Positions 1-8,689 are shown, counted from the stretch's first letter. The stretch is 64,000 bases of DNA from Arsenicicoccus cauae (GCF_009707125.1 NZ_WLVL01000039.1:279953-343952); one strand, 5' to 3'. The notes: generated by a model from the sequence alone, not told the origin. Program-made: numbers and translations.

Positions 1-863
1 ATCGCGCAGTTGATCTGCCGGTTCCCGCTGCGAGTCATCCGCACGCGACCTTCAGTTCGCCCGGACCACACAGGGATCGGCGCGATCCCGGCGTGACGGG
101 CCAACTGCGCGTCCGTGGCGAAGCGGTCGATCCCACCGATCTCCCCGACGAGCTTGGCCGCGGTCAACACGGCACACCCCGGCAGGGCCAGCAGCGCCGG
201 GGCACGGTGGGCCACCAGCCCAGCCAGGCGCTTCTCGAACTCGGTGATCCGCGTCGTCAACGCGCAGATGTCATCGAGCTCGTCCAGCGCCAATTCGACC
301 ACCACGCTGGTGGGCTGGGCCGACAGCCAGGCGCGCAGCGCCTGCTGATGCTTGGCCCGGTCCAAGGATCCGGCGGCGATCTCATGCTCGGGGTCGAGCT
401 CGTGGACGCGCCACAACAGGCTGTTGATCGTCGCGGTGCGCTGCTTGACCAGCGTGTCTCGTCGGTCGGTGAGCAGCTTCAACTCCCTCGAGGCCTGGTC
501 GTGAGTGGCGCGGGGAAGGTCTGGTTCGGACAACGCGGCCCGGGCCACGGCCAGCGCGTCGATCGGGTCGGACTTGCCCCGGGTGCGGGCGCTGTTGCGG
601 GTCTGGGCCATCATCTTCGGCGGCACCCGCACCACGACCTGCCCCGCGGCGAGCAAGTCCATCTCCAGGCGTGCGGAGAGGTGTCGGCAGTCCTCGATCG
701 CCCACTCCAGAGCGTCACCGAACTCCCGGCGAGCCCAGCGCAGCGCCTCGTGATGACCCGTCGTGGTCGCGGGCACGGTCTTGGTCCCGACCTTGCGGGC
801 CCGCTCATCAATCGCGACGAAAGTGTGTGTCTTCTTGTGAACATCGGCGCCAACGACAACCAT
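1..863 (-). CDS. IS110-family transposase (3' end beyond window)
   Basis: Reading from the ATG at 863 towards 1 gives MVVVGADVHKKTHTFVAIDE, the start of an IS110 transposase. The RuvC-like DEDD residues are visible: Asp in GADVHK, Glu in WAIEDCRHL, and Asp in KSDPIDALAVARAAL. Further on, ALPGCAVLTAAKLVGEIGG and ARHAGIAPIPVWSG match the C-terminal Tnp2 domain with its catalytic serine region. An AAGGAGG ribosome site sits eight bases before the ATG. About 287 residues are visible; full-length members have about 330-420. The enzyme recombines DNA without a classical DDE mechanism, and in several family members it is guided by a bridge RNA. Confidence 0.9.
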   Translation of the reverse strand, partial: MVVVGADVHKKTHTFVAIDERARKVGTKTVPATTTGHHEALRWARREFGDALEWAIEDCRHLSARLEMDLLAAGQVVVRVPPKMMAQTRNSARTRGKSDPIDALAVARAALSEPDLPRATHDQASRELKLLTDRRDTLVKQRTATINSLLWRVHELDPEHEIAAGSLDRAKHQQALRAWLSAQPTSVVVELALDELDDICALTTRITEFEKRLAGLVAHRAPALLALPGCAVLTAAKLVGEIGGIDRFATDAQLARHAGIAPIPVWSGRTEGRVRMTRSGNRQINCA

Positions 864-1060
864 GAGGGTTGCCTCCTTCCACCTGATCAGTGCAGGGACG
901 GTTGGGCCGGCCGGCGGACACATCTCAGTCGGGGCGATGCCACGCTCCTATCAAGTCACGCCGGTCGGTCCGTCACACCAGCCGCCGACAAAACGCATGC
1001 ACGCCACGAAGGCACGGAGGCTACGAGTCAGACGACTGGTGATCAGGACCCAACCACCGC
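864..1060 (-). ncRNA. Putative IS110 bridge-RNA region
   Basis: About 200 bp of non-coding DNA lies directly upstream of the transposase, where IS110-group elements such as IS621 encode their bridge RNA. The region has no convincing ORF and several short inverted repeats, including a self-complementary stretch around GACTGGTGATCAGGACCC near 1033-1050. The position follows family knowledge. I have not folded the RNA or identified its target- and donor-binding loops, so this call rests mainly on location. Confidence 0.3.
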
Positions 1061-3255
1061 GAAGCGGCACTGTCACCCTGACACTGAGTCGAGGCTAGCC
1101 GTCGTGGCCACCAGAGCCGCTCACCGGCGGCGGCGAGCACAGCGGGCACGACCAGGGTGCGCACGAGCAGCGTGTCGACGAGCACGCCGAGGCCGACGAT
1201 CAGGCCCAGCTGACCGAGGGTGACGAGCGGCAGCACGCCGAGCGCCGCAAAGACCGCCGCCAGCACCACCCCCGCGCTGGTGATGACCCCGCCCGTGGCG
1301 CCCACGGCGCGCACGACGCCCTCACGGAGGCCGTGCTCCTGCGCCTCGTGCACCGTCCGGTGCGCGAGAAAGATCGTGTAGTCGATCCCCAGCGCCACGA
1401 GGAACAGGAAGGACAGCAGCGGCACGAGCACGTCCAGCCCCGGGAAGCCGAACACCGTCCGCCCGATCCACGTCCCCAGCCCGATGGCGGCGACGGCGCT
1501 GATCACGTTGACCAGCAACAGGATCATCGGTGCGACGACCGCGCGCAGGAGGGCGACGAGGACGAGCAGCACGACCAGCAGGATGAGCGGGGCGACGAGC
1601 AGCAGGTCATGGCGCGCGCCGGCTTCGGCGTCGACCTGCCGGGCGGTCTGACCGCCGACGACCGCGTCCGAGCCAGGCACGGCGTGCACCGCGTCACGCA
1701 GCGCGCGGACGGTGTCCTGCGCTGCGGGAGAGTCGGGTTCGGCGTCCCCGACGACCATGGTGCGGCTCCACCCGTCGTGCTCGGCGAGGGTCTGGACGCG
1801 GACCACCCCGGCCGTATGCCGGGCCGCCTCGGCCACCTGGGGCGCCGCCTCGGTGCGGCTGACCACCGTCATGGGGGCGCTCTCCCCCTGGGGGTAGTGG
1901 CGCGCCAGGGTCTGCAGTCCGGCCGAGGACTCGGAGGCCACCCGGAACTGCTCGGTCTGCGACAGGCCGACGCGGGTCCCGGCGAGTCCGGCGGCCATGA
2001 GGGCGGCGACCGCCAGGGCGGCGGCGAGCACGGGCCATGGGCGACGGGTCACGGCGCGCGCCACGCGGGCCCACGGCCCCACGCCCGCCGACTGGTCAGT
2101 GTGCGGCGCGGTACCCGTGCCGGAAGGCCGCGAAGGTAGCGGGGGGACGAACGGCCAGAACAGCTTGCGGCCGCAGATGGCCAGCGCGGCCGGCAGCACC
2201 ACCAGCGCGAACACGGCCGCGACCAGCAGCCCCGCCGCCGACGTGGGGCCGAGACCCCGCGTGCCGGGCAGCACGGCGAGCACGAGGGTGAGCAGCGACA
2301 GCACCACGGTGACGTTGGAGGCGAGCACCGCCGGGCCGGTCGCCACGAGGGCGTCCCGCAGCGCGACCCGGTGGTCGTCGGTGCGCGGCAGCTCCTCGCG
2401 ATACCGCGAGATCAGCAGCAGCGCATAGTTGGTCCCGGCGCCGAAGACGAGGACGCTGACGATCCCGCTGTCGAAGCTGAGGTCCCACGCCTGGCCGATG
2501 GCCTTGGCCAGGACTCCGGCCAGGCCGTCCGCGAGCGCCACGACGATCAGGGGCACCAGCCACAGCACCGGGGAGCGATAGGTCAGCAGGAGCAGCACCG
2601 CGACGATGCCGACCGTGACGGCGAGCAGGCGCAGGTCGGCGCCGTCGAAGGCGCCCGCCACGTCCGCGCCGAAGGCCGGCCCTCCGGTCACCTGCGCGCG
2701 CAGCCGCGGCTCCCCCGCCGCCCCGCCGGCGTCGCCCGCCGTCGCCTCGCCCGTCCCCGCGATCGCCGCCCGCATGGCCGTGACGTCGGTGGCGATGTCG
2801 GTGTTGGGACGGTCCGCCCGCACGGGGATGCTCACGAGCACCGCGCGGCCGTCCTGCGAGGCGATCGGGCGCGATGCCCGTTGCCCGACGCTGCCCGCGG
2901 CGGCCTCGCCGACGCGCTGCGCCGACGCGAGATCGCCGGCTGCGAGCGGGCGCTCGTCATACCGCGTCATCACCACCATGACGGGACTGAGCTCGCTGCG
3001 GGGGAAGCCCGCGAGCAGCGTTGCCGCCCGGGCGGACTCGGAGCCGGGCGGCAGCGTCTCATCCGCCCGGGCGATCTCGGCGCCGCGCAGCGCCCCCATG
3101 AGCGCCGTCGTCACGAGCAGCGCGAGGACCAGGGTGGCCCAGGCGCCGCGTCGGGAGGTCACGGCGTCCGCGAGGCGTCGCCAGGCCCCAGGCGGGCTCG
3201 GCACCGAGGAGCGATGCGTGCTCGGCGTGCTCTGGGTGGGGGTCTGTGTGCTCAT
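1021..3255 (-). CDS. MMPL/RND-family membrane transporter
   Basis: A 744-residue two-repeat RND-type exporter of the MMPL family, probably moving lipids or drugs across the inner membrane. Each half has one membrane helix, a large periplasmic domain and then a bundle of helices. The first half carries GAGTNYALLLISRYREEL and the second ALGIDYTIFLAHR; these are the paired proton-relay motifs, with Asn in place of the usual Asp in the first. I start at the ATG at 3255 (MSTQTPTQ), preceded by CGAGGA, rather than at a longer frame. The last ~20 residues after LWWPRRLAS look foreign and seem to be supplied by the adjoining IS110 element, so the native C-terminus may be lost. Confidence 0.85.
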   Translation of the reverse strand: MSTQTPTQSTPSTHRSSVPSPPGAWRRLADAVTSRRGAWATLVLALLVTTALMGALRGAEIARADETLPPGSESARAATLLAGFPRSELSPVMVVMTRYDERPLAAGDLASAQRVGEAAAGSVGQRASRPIASQDGRAVLVSIPVRADRPNTDIATDVTAMRAAIAGTGEATAGDAGGAAGEPRLRAQVTGGPAFGADVAGAFDGADLRLLAVTVGIVAVLLLLTYRSPVLWLVPLIVVALADGLAGVLAKAIGQAWDLSFDSGIVSVLVFGAGTNYALLLISRYREELPRTDDHRVALRDALVATGPAVLASNVTVVLSLLTLVLAVLPGTRGLGPTSAAGLLVAAVFALVVLPAALAICGRKLFWPFVPPLPSRPSGTGTAPHTDQSAGVGPWARVARAVTRRPWPVLAAALAVAALMAAGLAGTRVGLSQTEQFRVASESSAGLQTLARHYPQGESAPMTVVSRTEAAPQVAEAARHTAGVVRVQTLAEHDGWSRTMVVGDAEPDSPAAQDTVRALRDAVHAVPGSDAVVGGQTARQVDAEAGARHDLLLVAPLILLVVLLVLVALLRAVVAPMILLLVNVISAVAAIGLGTWIGRTVFGFPGLDVLVPLLSFLFLVALGIDYTIFLAHRTVHEAQEHGLREGVVRAVGATGGVITSAGVVLAAVFAALGVLPLVTLGQLGLIVGLGVLVDTLLVRTLVVPAVLAAAGERLWWPRRLASTQCQGDSAASRWLGPDHQSSDS

Positions 3256-3386
3256 CGGGTCCTCGTGGAGTCGTTCGGTGGCACCGGTGCGGCGCCTCCA
3301 CCAGCGTCGACCTGGATCCGGCGACGGACATCGGCTGCGGGTGGGGTCCGGCGTCATACCTTTGGTGGACCCCACCCAAGGACGTG

Positions 3387-4496
3387 ATGATGCCCCCCAC
3401 CGTGCCCCTCGACCCCCTGCACGACCCCCTGCACGACCGACTGCACGACCCCGAGCGTCGCGGCTTCGCCAGCGACAACTACGCCGGTGTCCATCCGGAG
3501 GTCCTCGACGCGCTCGCCGTGGCGAACGGAGGCCACGTCGGCTCCTACGGCGCTGACCCCTACACCGAGGCGCTGCAGGAGGTCGTGCGCAGGCACTTCG
3601 GCGAGCGCGCCTCGTGCTGGCCGACCTTCAACGGCACGGGCGCGAATGTCGTTGCCCTCTCGGCGATGACGGACCGCTGGGATGCCGTCATCTGCTCCTC
3701 CCACGCCCACATCCACACCGACGAGTGCGGCGCCCCGGAGAAGGTCGCCGGCATCAAGGTCGTCGACGTCGAGTCCCCCGACGGTCGGCTCACGCCCGCC
3801 CTGATCGACCGGGAGGCCTACGGATTCGGGTTCGAGCACCACGCGCAGCCGCGTGTCGTCAGCGTCACCCAGTCGACCGAGGTGGGCACCCTCTACACCC
3901 CTGACCAGCTCCGCGAGGTGTGCGAGCACGCCCACGCCCTGGGCATGCTCGTCCACCTCGACGGCGCCCGCATCGCCAACGCCGCTGCGGCGCTGGGCTG
4001 CTCGCTCGGCGACATCACCACCGACGTCGGCGTCGACGTCGTCTCGCTCGGCGGCACCAAGGCGGGTCTGATGGGCGTCGAGGCGGTCGTCGTCATCAAC
4101 CCCGACGCCGTCCGACGGATGGAGTTCGTGCGCAAGCTGTCCACCCAGCTGTCGTCCAAGATGCGCTTCATGTCGGCCCAGCTGCTCGCGCTCTACTCCG
4201 GCGACCTGTGGCTCGAGTCCGGCCGGCACGCCAACGGCATGGCCCGCCGGCTCGGGGAGGCGTTGCGCGGCATCGGCGGCGTCACCGTCACCCAGGAGGT
4301 CGCCGCCAACGCCGTGTTCGCCACGCTGCCGCCGCAGGTGACGCTGCGGATGCAGGCCCGCTACCCCTTCTACGTGTGGAAGGAGGCGACCGGCGAGGTC
4401 CGGCTCATGTGCTCCTGGGACACGACGGAGGCCGACGTCACCGGATTCGCGGATGCCCTGGCGGCCGAGATGGGGGCCGAGGGCTCTGCCCCCTGA
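3387..4496 (+). CDS. Threonine aldolase / beta-eliminating lyase family PLP enzyme
   Basis: A 369-residue fold-type I PLP enzyme of the low-specificity threonine aldolase family, which cleaves L-threonine or allo-threonine to glycine and acetaldehyde. FASDNYAGVHPEVLDAL is the family's N-terminal signature, HLDGARIANAA holds the cofactor-binding Asp, and SLGGTKAGLMGVEAVV carries the PLP-lysine. I use the ATG at 3387; ATG at 3390 and GTG at 3384 are also possible. The N-terminus contains a short repeated DPLHD motif encoded by a 12-bp tandem repeat. It is divergent from the MMPL gene and monocistronic. Substrate preference cannot be read from the sequence. Confidence 0.85.
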   Translation: MMPPTVPLDPLHDPLHDRLHDPERRGFASDNYAGVHPEVLDALAVANGGHVGSYGADPYTEALQEVVRRHFGERASCWPTFNGTGANVVALSAMTDRWDAVICSSHAHIHTDECGAPEKVAGIKVVDVESPDGRLTPALIDREAYGFGFEHHAQPRVVSVTQSTEVGTLYTPDQLREVCEHAHALGMLVHLDGARIANAAAALGCSLGDITTDVGVDVVSLGGTKAGLMGVEAVVVINPDAVRRMEFVRKLSTQLSSKMRFMSAQLLALYSGDLWLESGRHANGMARRLGEALRGIGGVTVTQEVAANAVFATLPPQVTLRMQARYPFYVWKEATGEVRLMCSWDTTEADVTGFADALAAEMGAEGSAP

Positions 4497-4505
4497 CCCT
4501 CCCTT

Positions 4506-4558
4506 CGCCGACTGGTCACCTCTGGACACCCGCCCCGCCGATACCTGACCAGTCGGCG
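4506..4558. repeat. Extragenic palindrome, 13-bp perfect arms
   Basis: The arms 4506-4518 and 4546-4558 are perfect inverted copies of CGCCGACTGGTCA, separated by 27 bp, between the aldolase-like gene and the FAD dehydrogenase. The stem could end transcription of the upstream gene, but no T-run follows. The same 13-mer occurs again at 2086-2098 and 15600-15612, so this may be a dispersed repeat rather than a dedicated terminator. Confidence 0.6.
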
Positions 4559-4640
4559 AGGTGGGGCACTCCCGAGGCGGGCGGTTCCGGCATACGGTGA
4601 GACCCCGACCGGCCCGTGGGCCCGAGCGAAGGAGCCACAG

Positions 4641-6308
4641 ATGGACGCCGACGTCATCGTCGTGGGAGCCGGCCTCGCCGGGCTCGTGGCCGCGTGCGAG
4701 GCCGCGAACGCCGGGCGGCAGGTGCTGCTGCTGGACCAGGAGGGCGAGCAGTCGCTCGGTGGGCAGGCCTACTGGTCCTTCGGCGGGCTCTTCCTCGTCG
4801 ACTCCCCCGAGCAGCGCCGGCTGCGCATCAAGGACTCCGAGGAACTGGCCTGGCAGGACTGGGAGGGCACTGCGGGCTTCGACCGCCCCGAGGACCACTG
4901 GCCCCGGGAGTGGGCCCGCGCCTACGTGAGCTTCGCTGCGGGGGAGAAGCGTTCGTGGTTGCGGCAGCTGGGGCACCGCCTGTTTCCCGTGGTCGGCTGG
5001 GCCGAGCGTGGGGGGTATGGCGCCCTCGGCCCCGGCAACTCCGTCCCGCGGTTCCACATCACGTGGGGCACGGGCCCGGGCATCGTGGAGCCGTTCGAGC
5101 GACGCCTCCACGACCTGGCGCACCGTGGGCTCGTACGGTTCGGCTTCCGCCACCGCGTGGACTCGCTGATCGTCGAGGGCGCGCAGCCGGGCCGTGGCGG
5201 CGAGGTCGTCGGGGTGCGCACCTCGGTGCTGGCCCCCGACCGCGCGGACCGCGGCCGCCCCACCAACCGGACCGTGGTGCAGGAGCGAGAGATTCGTGCG
5301 CAGGCCGTCATCATCGCCACCGGCGGCATCGGCGGCGACCACGACCTGGTGCGCGCGGCCTGGCCCGACCGGCTCGGCACGCCGCCGCGGCACATGGTGA
5401 CCGGCGTCCCCGCCCACGTCGACGGCCGCGGCATCGGGATCGCGCAGGAGGCGGGTGGCCGGCTGATCCACCCCGACCGCATGTGGCACTACACCGAGGG
5501 CGTCCACAACTGGGACCCGATCTGGCCTGGGCACGGCATCCGGATCCTGCCCGGCCCCTCGTCGCTGTGGCTCGACGCCACGGGACGGCGTCTGCCGGTG
5601 CCGCTGTTCCCGGGCTTCGACACGATGGGGACGCTCGCGCACCTGCAGCAGGTCGGTGCGGACCACAGCTGGTTCGTCCTCGACAAGACCATCGCGGGCA
5701 AGGAGTTCACGTTGTCCGGCCAGGAGCAGAACCTCGACCTGACCGGCCGCTCGTGGCGCGGTGTCGCCTCGCGCGTCCGCACCGACGTGCCGCCCTCGGT
5801 GCAGGCCTTCCTGGACCACGGCGAGGACTTCGTGCAGGCGACCACCCTCGACGAGCTCGTCGCAGGCATGGTCGCGCTCGAGCCCGACGGTGGGCTCGAC
5901 CCCGAGCAGGTGCGCCGTGAGGTCCGGGCACGTGACTGCGAGATCGCCAACCCGTTCAGCAAGGACAGCCAGGTCGTGCATCTCCACGGCTCGCGACGCT
6001 TCCTGGGGGACAAGCTGATCCGCACCGCCCCGCCCCACCGTCTCGAGGACCCCGCGCACGGACCGATGATCGCGGTCCGGCTGTCGACCCTCACCCGCAA
6101 GACGCTCGGCGGGCTCGAGACCGACCTGTCGGCGCGGGTCCTGAGCGCCGCTGGCTCGGCCGTGCCAGGCCTGTATGCCGCAGGCGAGGCCGCCGGCTTC
6201 GGCGGGGGCGGCATGCACGGCTACCGCGCACTCGAGGGGACCTTCCTCGGCGGCTGCCTGTTCAGCGGCCGGGCCGCCGGACGCGCCGCTGCGGCGGCGA
6301 CGGCTTGA
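4641..6308 (+). CDS. FAD-dependent dehydrogenase (FAD_binding_2, KstD/fumarate-reductase-like)
   Basis: A 555-residue flavoprotein of the family that includes 3-ketosteroid dehydrogenases and fumarate reductase flavoproteins. The N-terminal Rossmann dinucleotide motif is DVIVVGAGLAGLVAACEAA, followed by the acidic strand end LLLDQE and GGQAYWSFGG. A second FAD contact, AVIIATGGIGGDHDLV, lies near residues 217-232, and the C-terminal GLYAAGEAAGFGGGGMHG closes the site. AAGGAG precedes the ATG by 7-8 bases. No partner genes for steroid breakdown are nearby, so the substrate is unknown. Database members are usually labelled simply FAD-binding dehydrogenase. Confidence 0.85.
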   Translation: MDADVIVVGAGLAGLVAACEAANAGRQVLLLDQEGEQSLGGQAYWSFGGLFLVDSPEQRRLRIKDSEELAWQDWEGTAGFDRPEDHWPREWARAYVSFAAGEKRSWLRQLGHRLFPVVGWAERGGYGALGPGNSVPRFHITWGTGPGIVEPFERRLHDLAHRGLVRFGFRHRVDSLIVEGAQPGRGGEVVGVRTSVLAPDRADRGRPTNRTVVQEREIRAQAVIIATGGIGGDHDLVRAAWPDRLGTPPRHMVTGVPAHVDGRGIGIAQEAGGRLIHPDRMWHYTEGVHNWDPIWPGHGIRILPGPSSLWLDATGRRLPVPLFPGFDTMGTLAHLQQVGADHSWFVLDKTIAGKEFTLSGQEQNLDLTGRSWRGVASRVRTDVPPSVQAFLDHGEDFVQATTLDELVAGMVALEPDGGLDPEQVRREVRARDCEIANPFSKDSQVVHLHGSRRFLGDKLIRTAPPHRLEDPAHGPMIAVRLSTLTRKTLGGLETDLSARVLSAAGSAVPGLYAAGEAAGFGGGGMHGYRALEGTFLGGCLFSGRAAGRAAAAATA

Positions 6309-6334
6309 TCCTGTCCGTATGCCGGGAACCACCC

Positions 6335-6407
6335 GTCACCGCGCGTGACCTGAACGGTTCGACGCCGGGGCGATGACCGGGAGCGGTCACGGCGCGTGAC
6401 CGCTCCC
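6335..6407. promoter_or_regulatory. Two related palindromes, possible operators or terminator
   Basis: Positions 6335-6349 and 6386-6400 both read GTCAC-S-GCGC-GTGAC, 51 bp apart. The second lies within a longer perfect inverted repeat (arms 6379-6390 and 6396-6407, 5-bp loop) followed by AACTTTCTC. The longer stem could terminate the dehydrogenase transcript. The two equal palindromes, about five helical turns apart, also look like a regulator's double operator upstream of the peptidase gene. The sequence does not decide between the two. Confidence 0.45.
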
Positions 6408-6530
6408 AACTTTCTCCCGGGTAGGTCTGGTGCCGACTCCCGGTCGGGCGCAAGGATGGCCGCGTCGGCATGGGGTGCGGGGGGCCTCCACGCACCTGGG
6501 GGACCGACGTCGAGCACCGGGGAGCAGACC

Positions 6531-8402
6531 ATGTCACTGACTCGTCCAGCCGCTGCGGCCGCAGCAGTCCTGATCACCGCCGCAGGTGGCCTCGCCGCCG
6601 CCTCACCGACGTTGGCGTCACCTGGCCCGGGCGTCGGCGCCGGCCTTGGCTCCGGCGCCACCACCGCCAGCGCCTCCGTCCGCGCGCCCAGGGACGACGC
6701 CAAGACCGCCGCGGCCCTGCGCGCCATGGCCTCACCCAAGGTCGCCTGGACCCGCTGCGGCTCCGGCCTGCAGTGCGCCACCCTGGAGGTGCCGCTCGAC
6801 TACGGCGACCCCACGCTGGGCACCACCAAGCTGTCGATCAGCCGACGGCCGGCCGACAACCCCTCGCAGCGCATCGGCGCCCTGTTCACCAACCCCGGGG
6901 GTCCCGGCGGACCGGCCACCCAGACCGTCGGCCTCTTCGCCCAGGAGCTCGGCGCCCAGGTGCGCAAGCGCTTCGACATCGTCGGGGTGGGCCCGCGCGG
7001 CATCGAGGGAGAGGACCTCGCGATGTGCGTCGGCAAGCCGGGCGAGGAGATGCCGCAGCTCGACGAGCACATGTTCCCGTTGTGGGACAAGGAGTTCGCG
7101 CAGCACCTGGCCTATGACCGGGCCTACCGCAAGACCTGCGCCACCGCCATGCCGCGCATCCTCAAGCACATGTCGACCGCCGACACCGCCCGCGACATGG
7201 ACCTCGCGAGGCGCGCGCTCGGCGACAAGCAGATCAGCTACTACGGCATCTCCTACGGCAGCTACCTCGGTGCGACATACGCCGCCCTGTATCCCGGCAA
7301 CATCCGCGCCCTGGTCGTGGACGGGGTCCTCGACCCCGTCGCCTGGGCCACCGGCCGCGGCGGCGAGCACCGCACCAAGCCGGTCACCGAGCGTCTCAAC
7401 TCCCACCTCGGGGCGCATGAGGCGCTGATGTCGGCGTTCAAGGAGTGCGAGCGGGGCGGCACGAGCCTGTGTGCCGAGGCCAAGACCGTCCGCCAGGACT
7501 GGCAGGCCATCCTCACCACCTTGTCCAAGGGCCCGGTCGACATGGGCGACGGCAACTACCTGCGCTACGACGACGTGATCGCCCTCGCGCTGCAGGTCCT
7601 CTACTCCGCCGACGACATTCCGCTGCTCATGCCCGCCATCACCGAGCTGCGCCAGGCGATCGCGCCGACGACGCCGGTCCGCAAGGCCGCCGGCACCGCC
7701 TCGGCGGACGGACAGGTCGCGGCCGAGGCGACACCCAGGTCGCGGCCCAAGGCCGCCGTCGCGCGGCTCAAGGCCCTGGCCGCCAAGGTCGACCGCGAGC
7801 ACCCGGCCCCGGCACCGCTGTCGGAGTCCACGGCCCCCAAGGGGGCGCACCGCACGAACGGCCCGGTCCTCGGGCTGAACTCGACCGTCCTGCGCTCGTC
7901 AGGCCTGGCCGCGGCCCCCTCGGCGGAGGAGCCGCCCGGGGAGCCGGATGCGCCGGTCTACGACGCCGGGTTCCACGGCGTGCTGTGCTCCGACTCGCTC
8001 AACCCGAAGGACCCCAAGGCCTGGATCGCGGCCGACCGCCGCGTCAAGTGGCAGGCCCCCGGGTTCGGTCCGGCGTGGCTGTGGACGGCGAGCGTGTGCG
8101 CGGGGTGGCCCGGCATGAACCCCGACGCCTACCGCGGGCCGTTCGACAAGGCCACCTCGACGCCCGTCCTGATCATCGGTAACCATCACGACCCGGCGAC
8201 GCCCTACAGCGGTGCCGTGGCCTACCGCAAGGAGCTCAAGACCTCTCGGCTGATCACCCTGACCAACGGCTACGGCCACGGGGCGCTCGGCGTGAGCACG
8301 TGCGTCGACCGGCTCCGCACCAAGTACCTCGTCAACCGGCTCGTCCCCGCCTCGGACACGAGCTGCAAGCCCGACCACCCGTTGTTCACCCGCCTCGACT
8401 GA
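6531..8402 (+). CDS. Secreted alpha/beta-hydrolase, tripeptidyl aminopeptidase type (S33)
   Basis: A 623-residue exported hydrolase resembling Streptomyces tripeptidyl aminopeptidases (Tap/SlpD/SlpE). The N-terminus MSLTRPAAAAAAVLITAAGG is a signal peptide ending near ASPTLAS. NPGGPGGPA forms the oxyanion region. The nucleophile elbow YGISYGSYLG puts the catalytic Ser near residue 241, Asp is expected at D554 in NHHDPATPY, and His at H583 in GYGHGALG. An Ala/Pro-rich insert around residues 385-460 separates the two halves. The start at 6531 follows GGGGAG and fits the signal peptide better than the upstream in-frame ATG at 6396. Confidence 0.85.
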   Translation: MSLTRPAAAAAAVLITAAGGLAAASPTLASPGPGVGAGLGSGATTASASVRAPRDDAKTAAALRAMASPKVAWTRCGSGLQCATLEVPLDYGDPTLGTTKLSISRRPADNPSQRIGALFTNPGGPGGPATQTVGLFAQELGAQVRKRFDIVGVGPRGIEGEDLAMCVGKPGEEMPQLDEHMFPLWDKEFAQHLAYDRAYRKTCATAMPRILKHMSTADTARDMDLARRALGDKQISYYGISYGSYLGATYAALYPGNIRALVVDGVLDPVAWATGRGGEHRTKPVTERLNSHLGAHEALMSAFKECERGGTSLCAEAKTVRQDWQAILTTLSKGPVDMGDGNYLRYDDVIALALQVLYSADDIPLLMPAITELRQAIAPTTPVRKAAGTASADGQVAAEATPRSRPKAAVARLKALAAKVDREHPAPAPLSESTAPKGAHRTNGPVLGLNSTVLRSSGLAAAPSAEEPPGEPDAPVYDAGFHGVLCSDSLNPKDPKAWIAADRRVKWQAPGFGPAWLWTASVCAGWPGMNPDAYRGPFDKATSTPVLIIGNHHDPATPYSGAVAYRKELKTSRLITLTNGYGHGALGVSTCVDRLRTKYLVNRLVPASDTSCKPDHPLFTRLD

Positions 8403-8429
8403 CCCCGTCCGTCGCGCGCAGACGTTCAG

Positions 8430-8499
8430 GTGACCCGGCGGGGCACCACGGGCGATCCAGCACCCCGCTGTGACCGCCCCGGGTGCCCCGTCGGGTCAC
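8430..8499. repeat. Long imperfect palindrome downstream of DUF559 gene A
   Basis: The arms at 8430-8445 (GTGACCCGGCGGGGCA) and 8484-8499 match as an inverted repeat at 15 of 16 positions. The loop contains GGCGATCCA, resembling the GAACGATCCA in the loops of the palindromes around the other DUF559 gene. The right arm doubles as the first unit of the 52-bp array that follows. Confidence 0.6.
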
Positions 8500-8664
8500 T
8501 TCCCGTCGCCAACCCCGCATCCTCGGCGCCCCCTCCGCCCCGACAGGTCACTTCCTGTCGCGAGACCCCCGGCTTCCGCCCTTCGTCCGCCCCGACGGGT
8601 CACTTCCCGTCGCCAACCCGGCGGCCTCCGCACACCGCCCGCCCCGACCGGTCACTTCCCGTCG
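8485..8664 (+). repeat. Four-unit palindromic repeat array, exact 52-bp period
   Basis: Units start at 8485, 8537, 8589 and 8641. Each has a conserved 24-bp block (GCCCCGACGGGTCACTTCCC plus GTCG) and a 28-bp less conserved spacer. The block folds as a 7-bp stem CGACGGG/CCCGTCG around TCACTT. In the second unit both sides change together (CGACAGG/CCTGTCG), which preserves pairing. The period is not a multiple of three, and all three frames read through it, so the open frames here are not genes. Three further copies of the GGTCACTTCC core lie beyond the neighbouring gene (9787, 9839 and 9932), all facing the same way. Confidence 0.8.
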
Positions 8665-8689
8665 GGCGCCCGGGACCCCACCCCCGAGG

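Larger units (their letters stand above)
1..1086 (-). mobile_element. IS110-family insertion sequence, partial
   Basis: The left edge of the window cuts this element. It consists of a DEDD-type transposase gene on the minus strand (1-863) and about 220 bp of non-coding DNA on its 5' side. IS110 elements usually lack terminal inverted repeats, so the outer boundary is a guess. I place it near the imperfect palindrome at 1068-1086, because the MMPL reading frame changes character there and its last ~20 residues look unrelated to the transporter. The other end lies outside the window. Confidence 0.6.

Noticed and set aside
2440..2460. Asn for Asp in the first MMPL proton-relay motif as a loss of function
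   Set aside because: I recall NY in place of DY in some actinobacterial MMPL proteins, and the second motif keeps its Asp, so I do not read it as a defect.
3415..3460. 12-bp tandem repeat at the start of the aldolase-like gene
   Set aside because: It encodes DPLHD repeats in frame and is probably ordinary microsatellite growth in a flexible N-terminus.
3354..6332. 992-residue frame opposite the aldolase-like and FAD dehydrogenase genes
   Set aside because: It is antisense to two genes with clear conserved motifs; its protein has no recognisable domain and the composition of a high-GC shadow frame.
8485..8664. CRISPR array (24-bp repeats, 28-bp spacers)
   Set aside because: The geometry fits, but spacers 1 and 3 are similar to each other, there are only four imperfect repeats, and no cas gene is in the window. 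I treat it as a degenerate tandem palindrome array.
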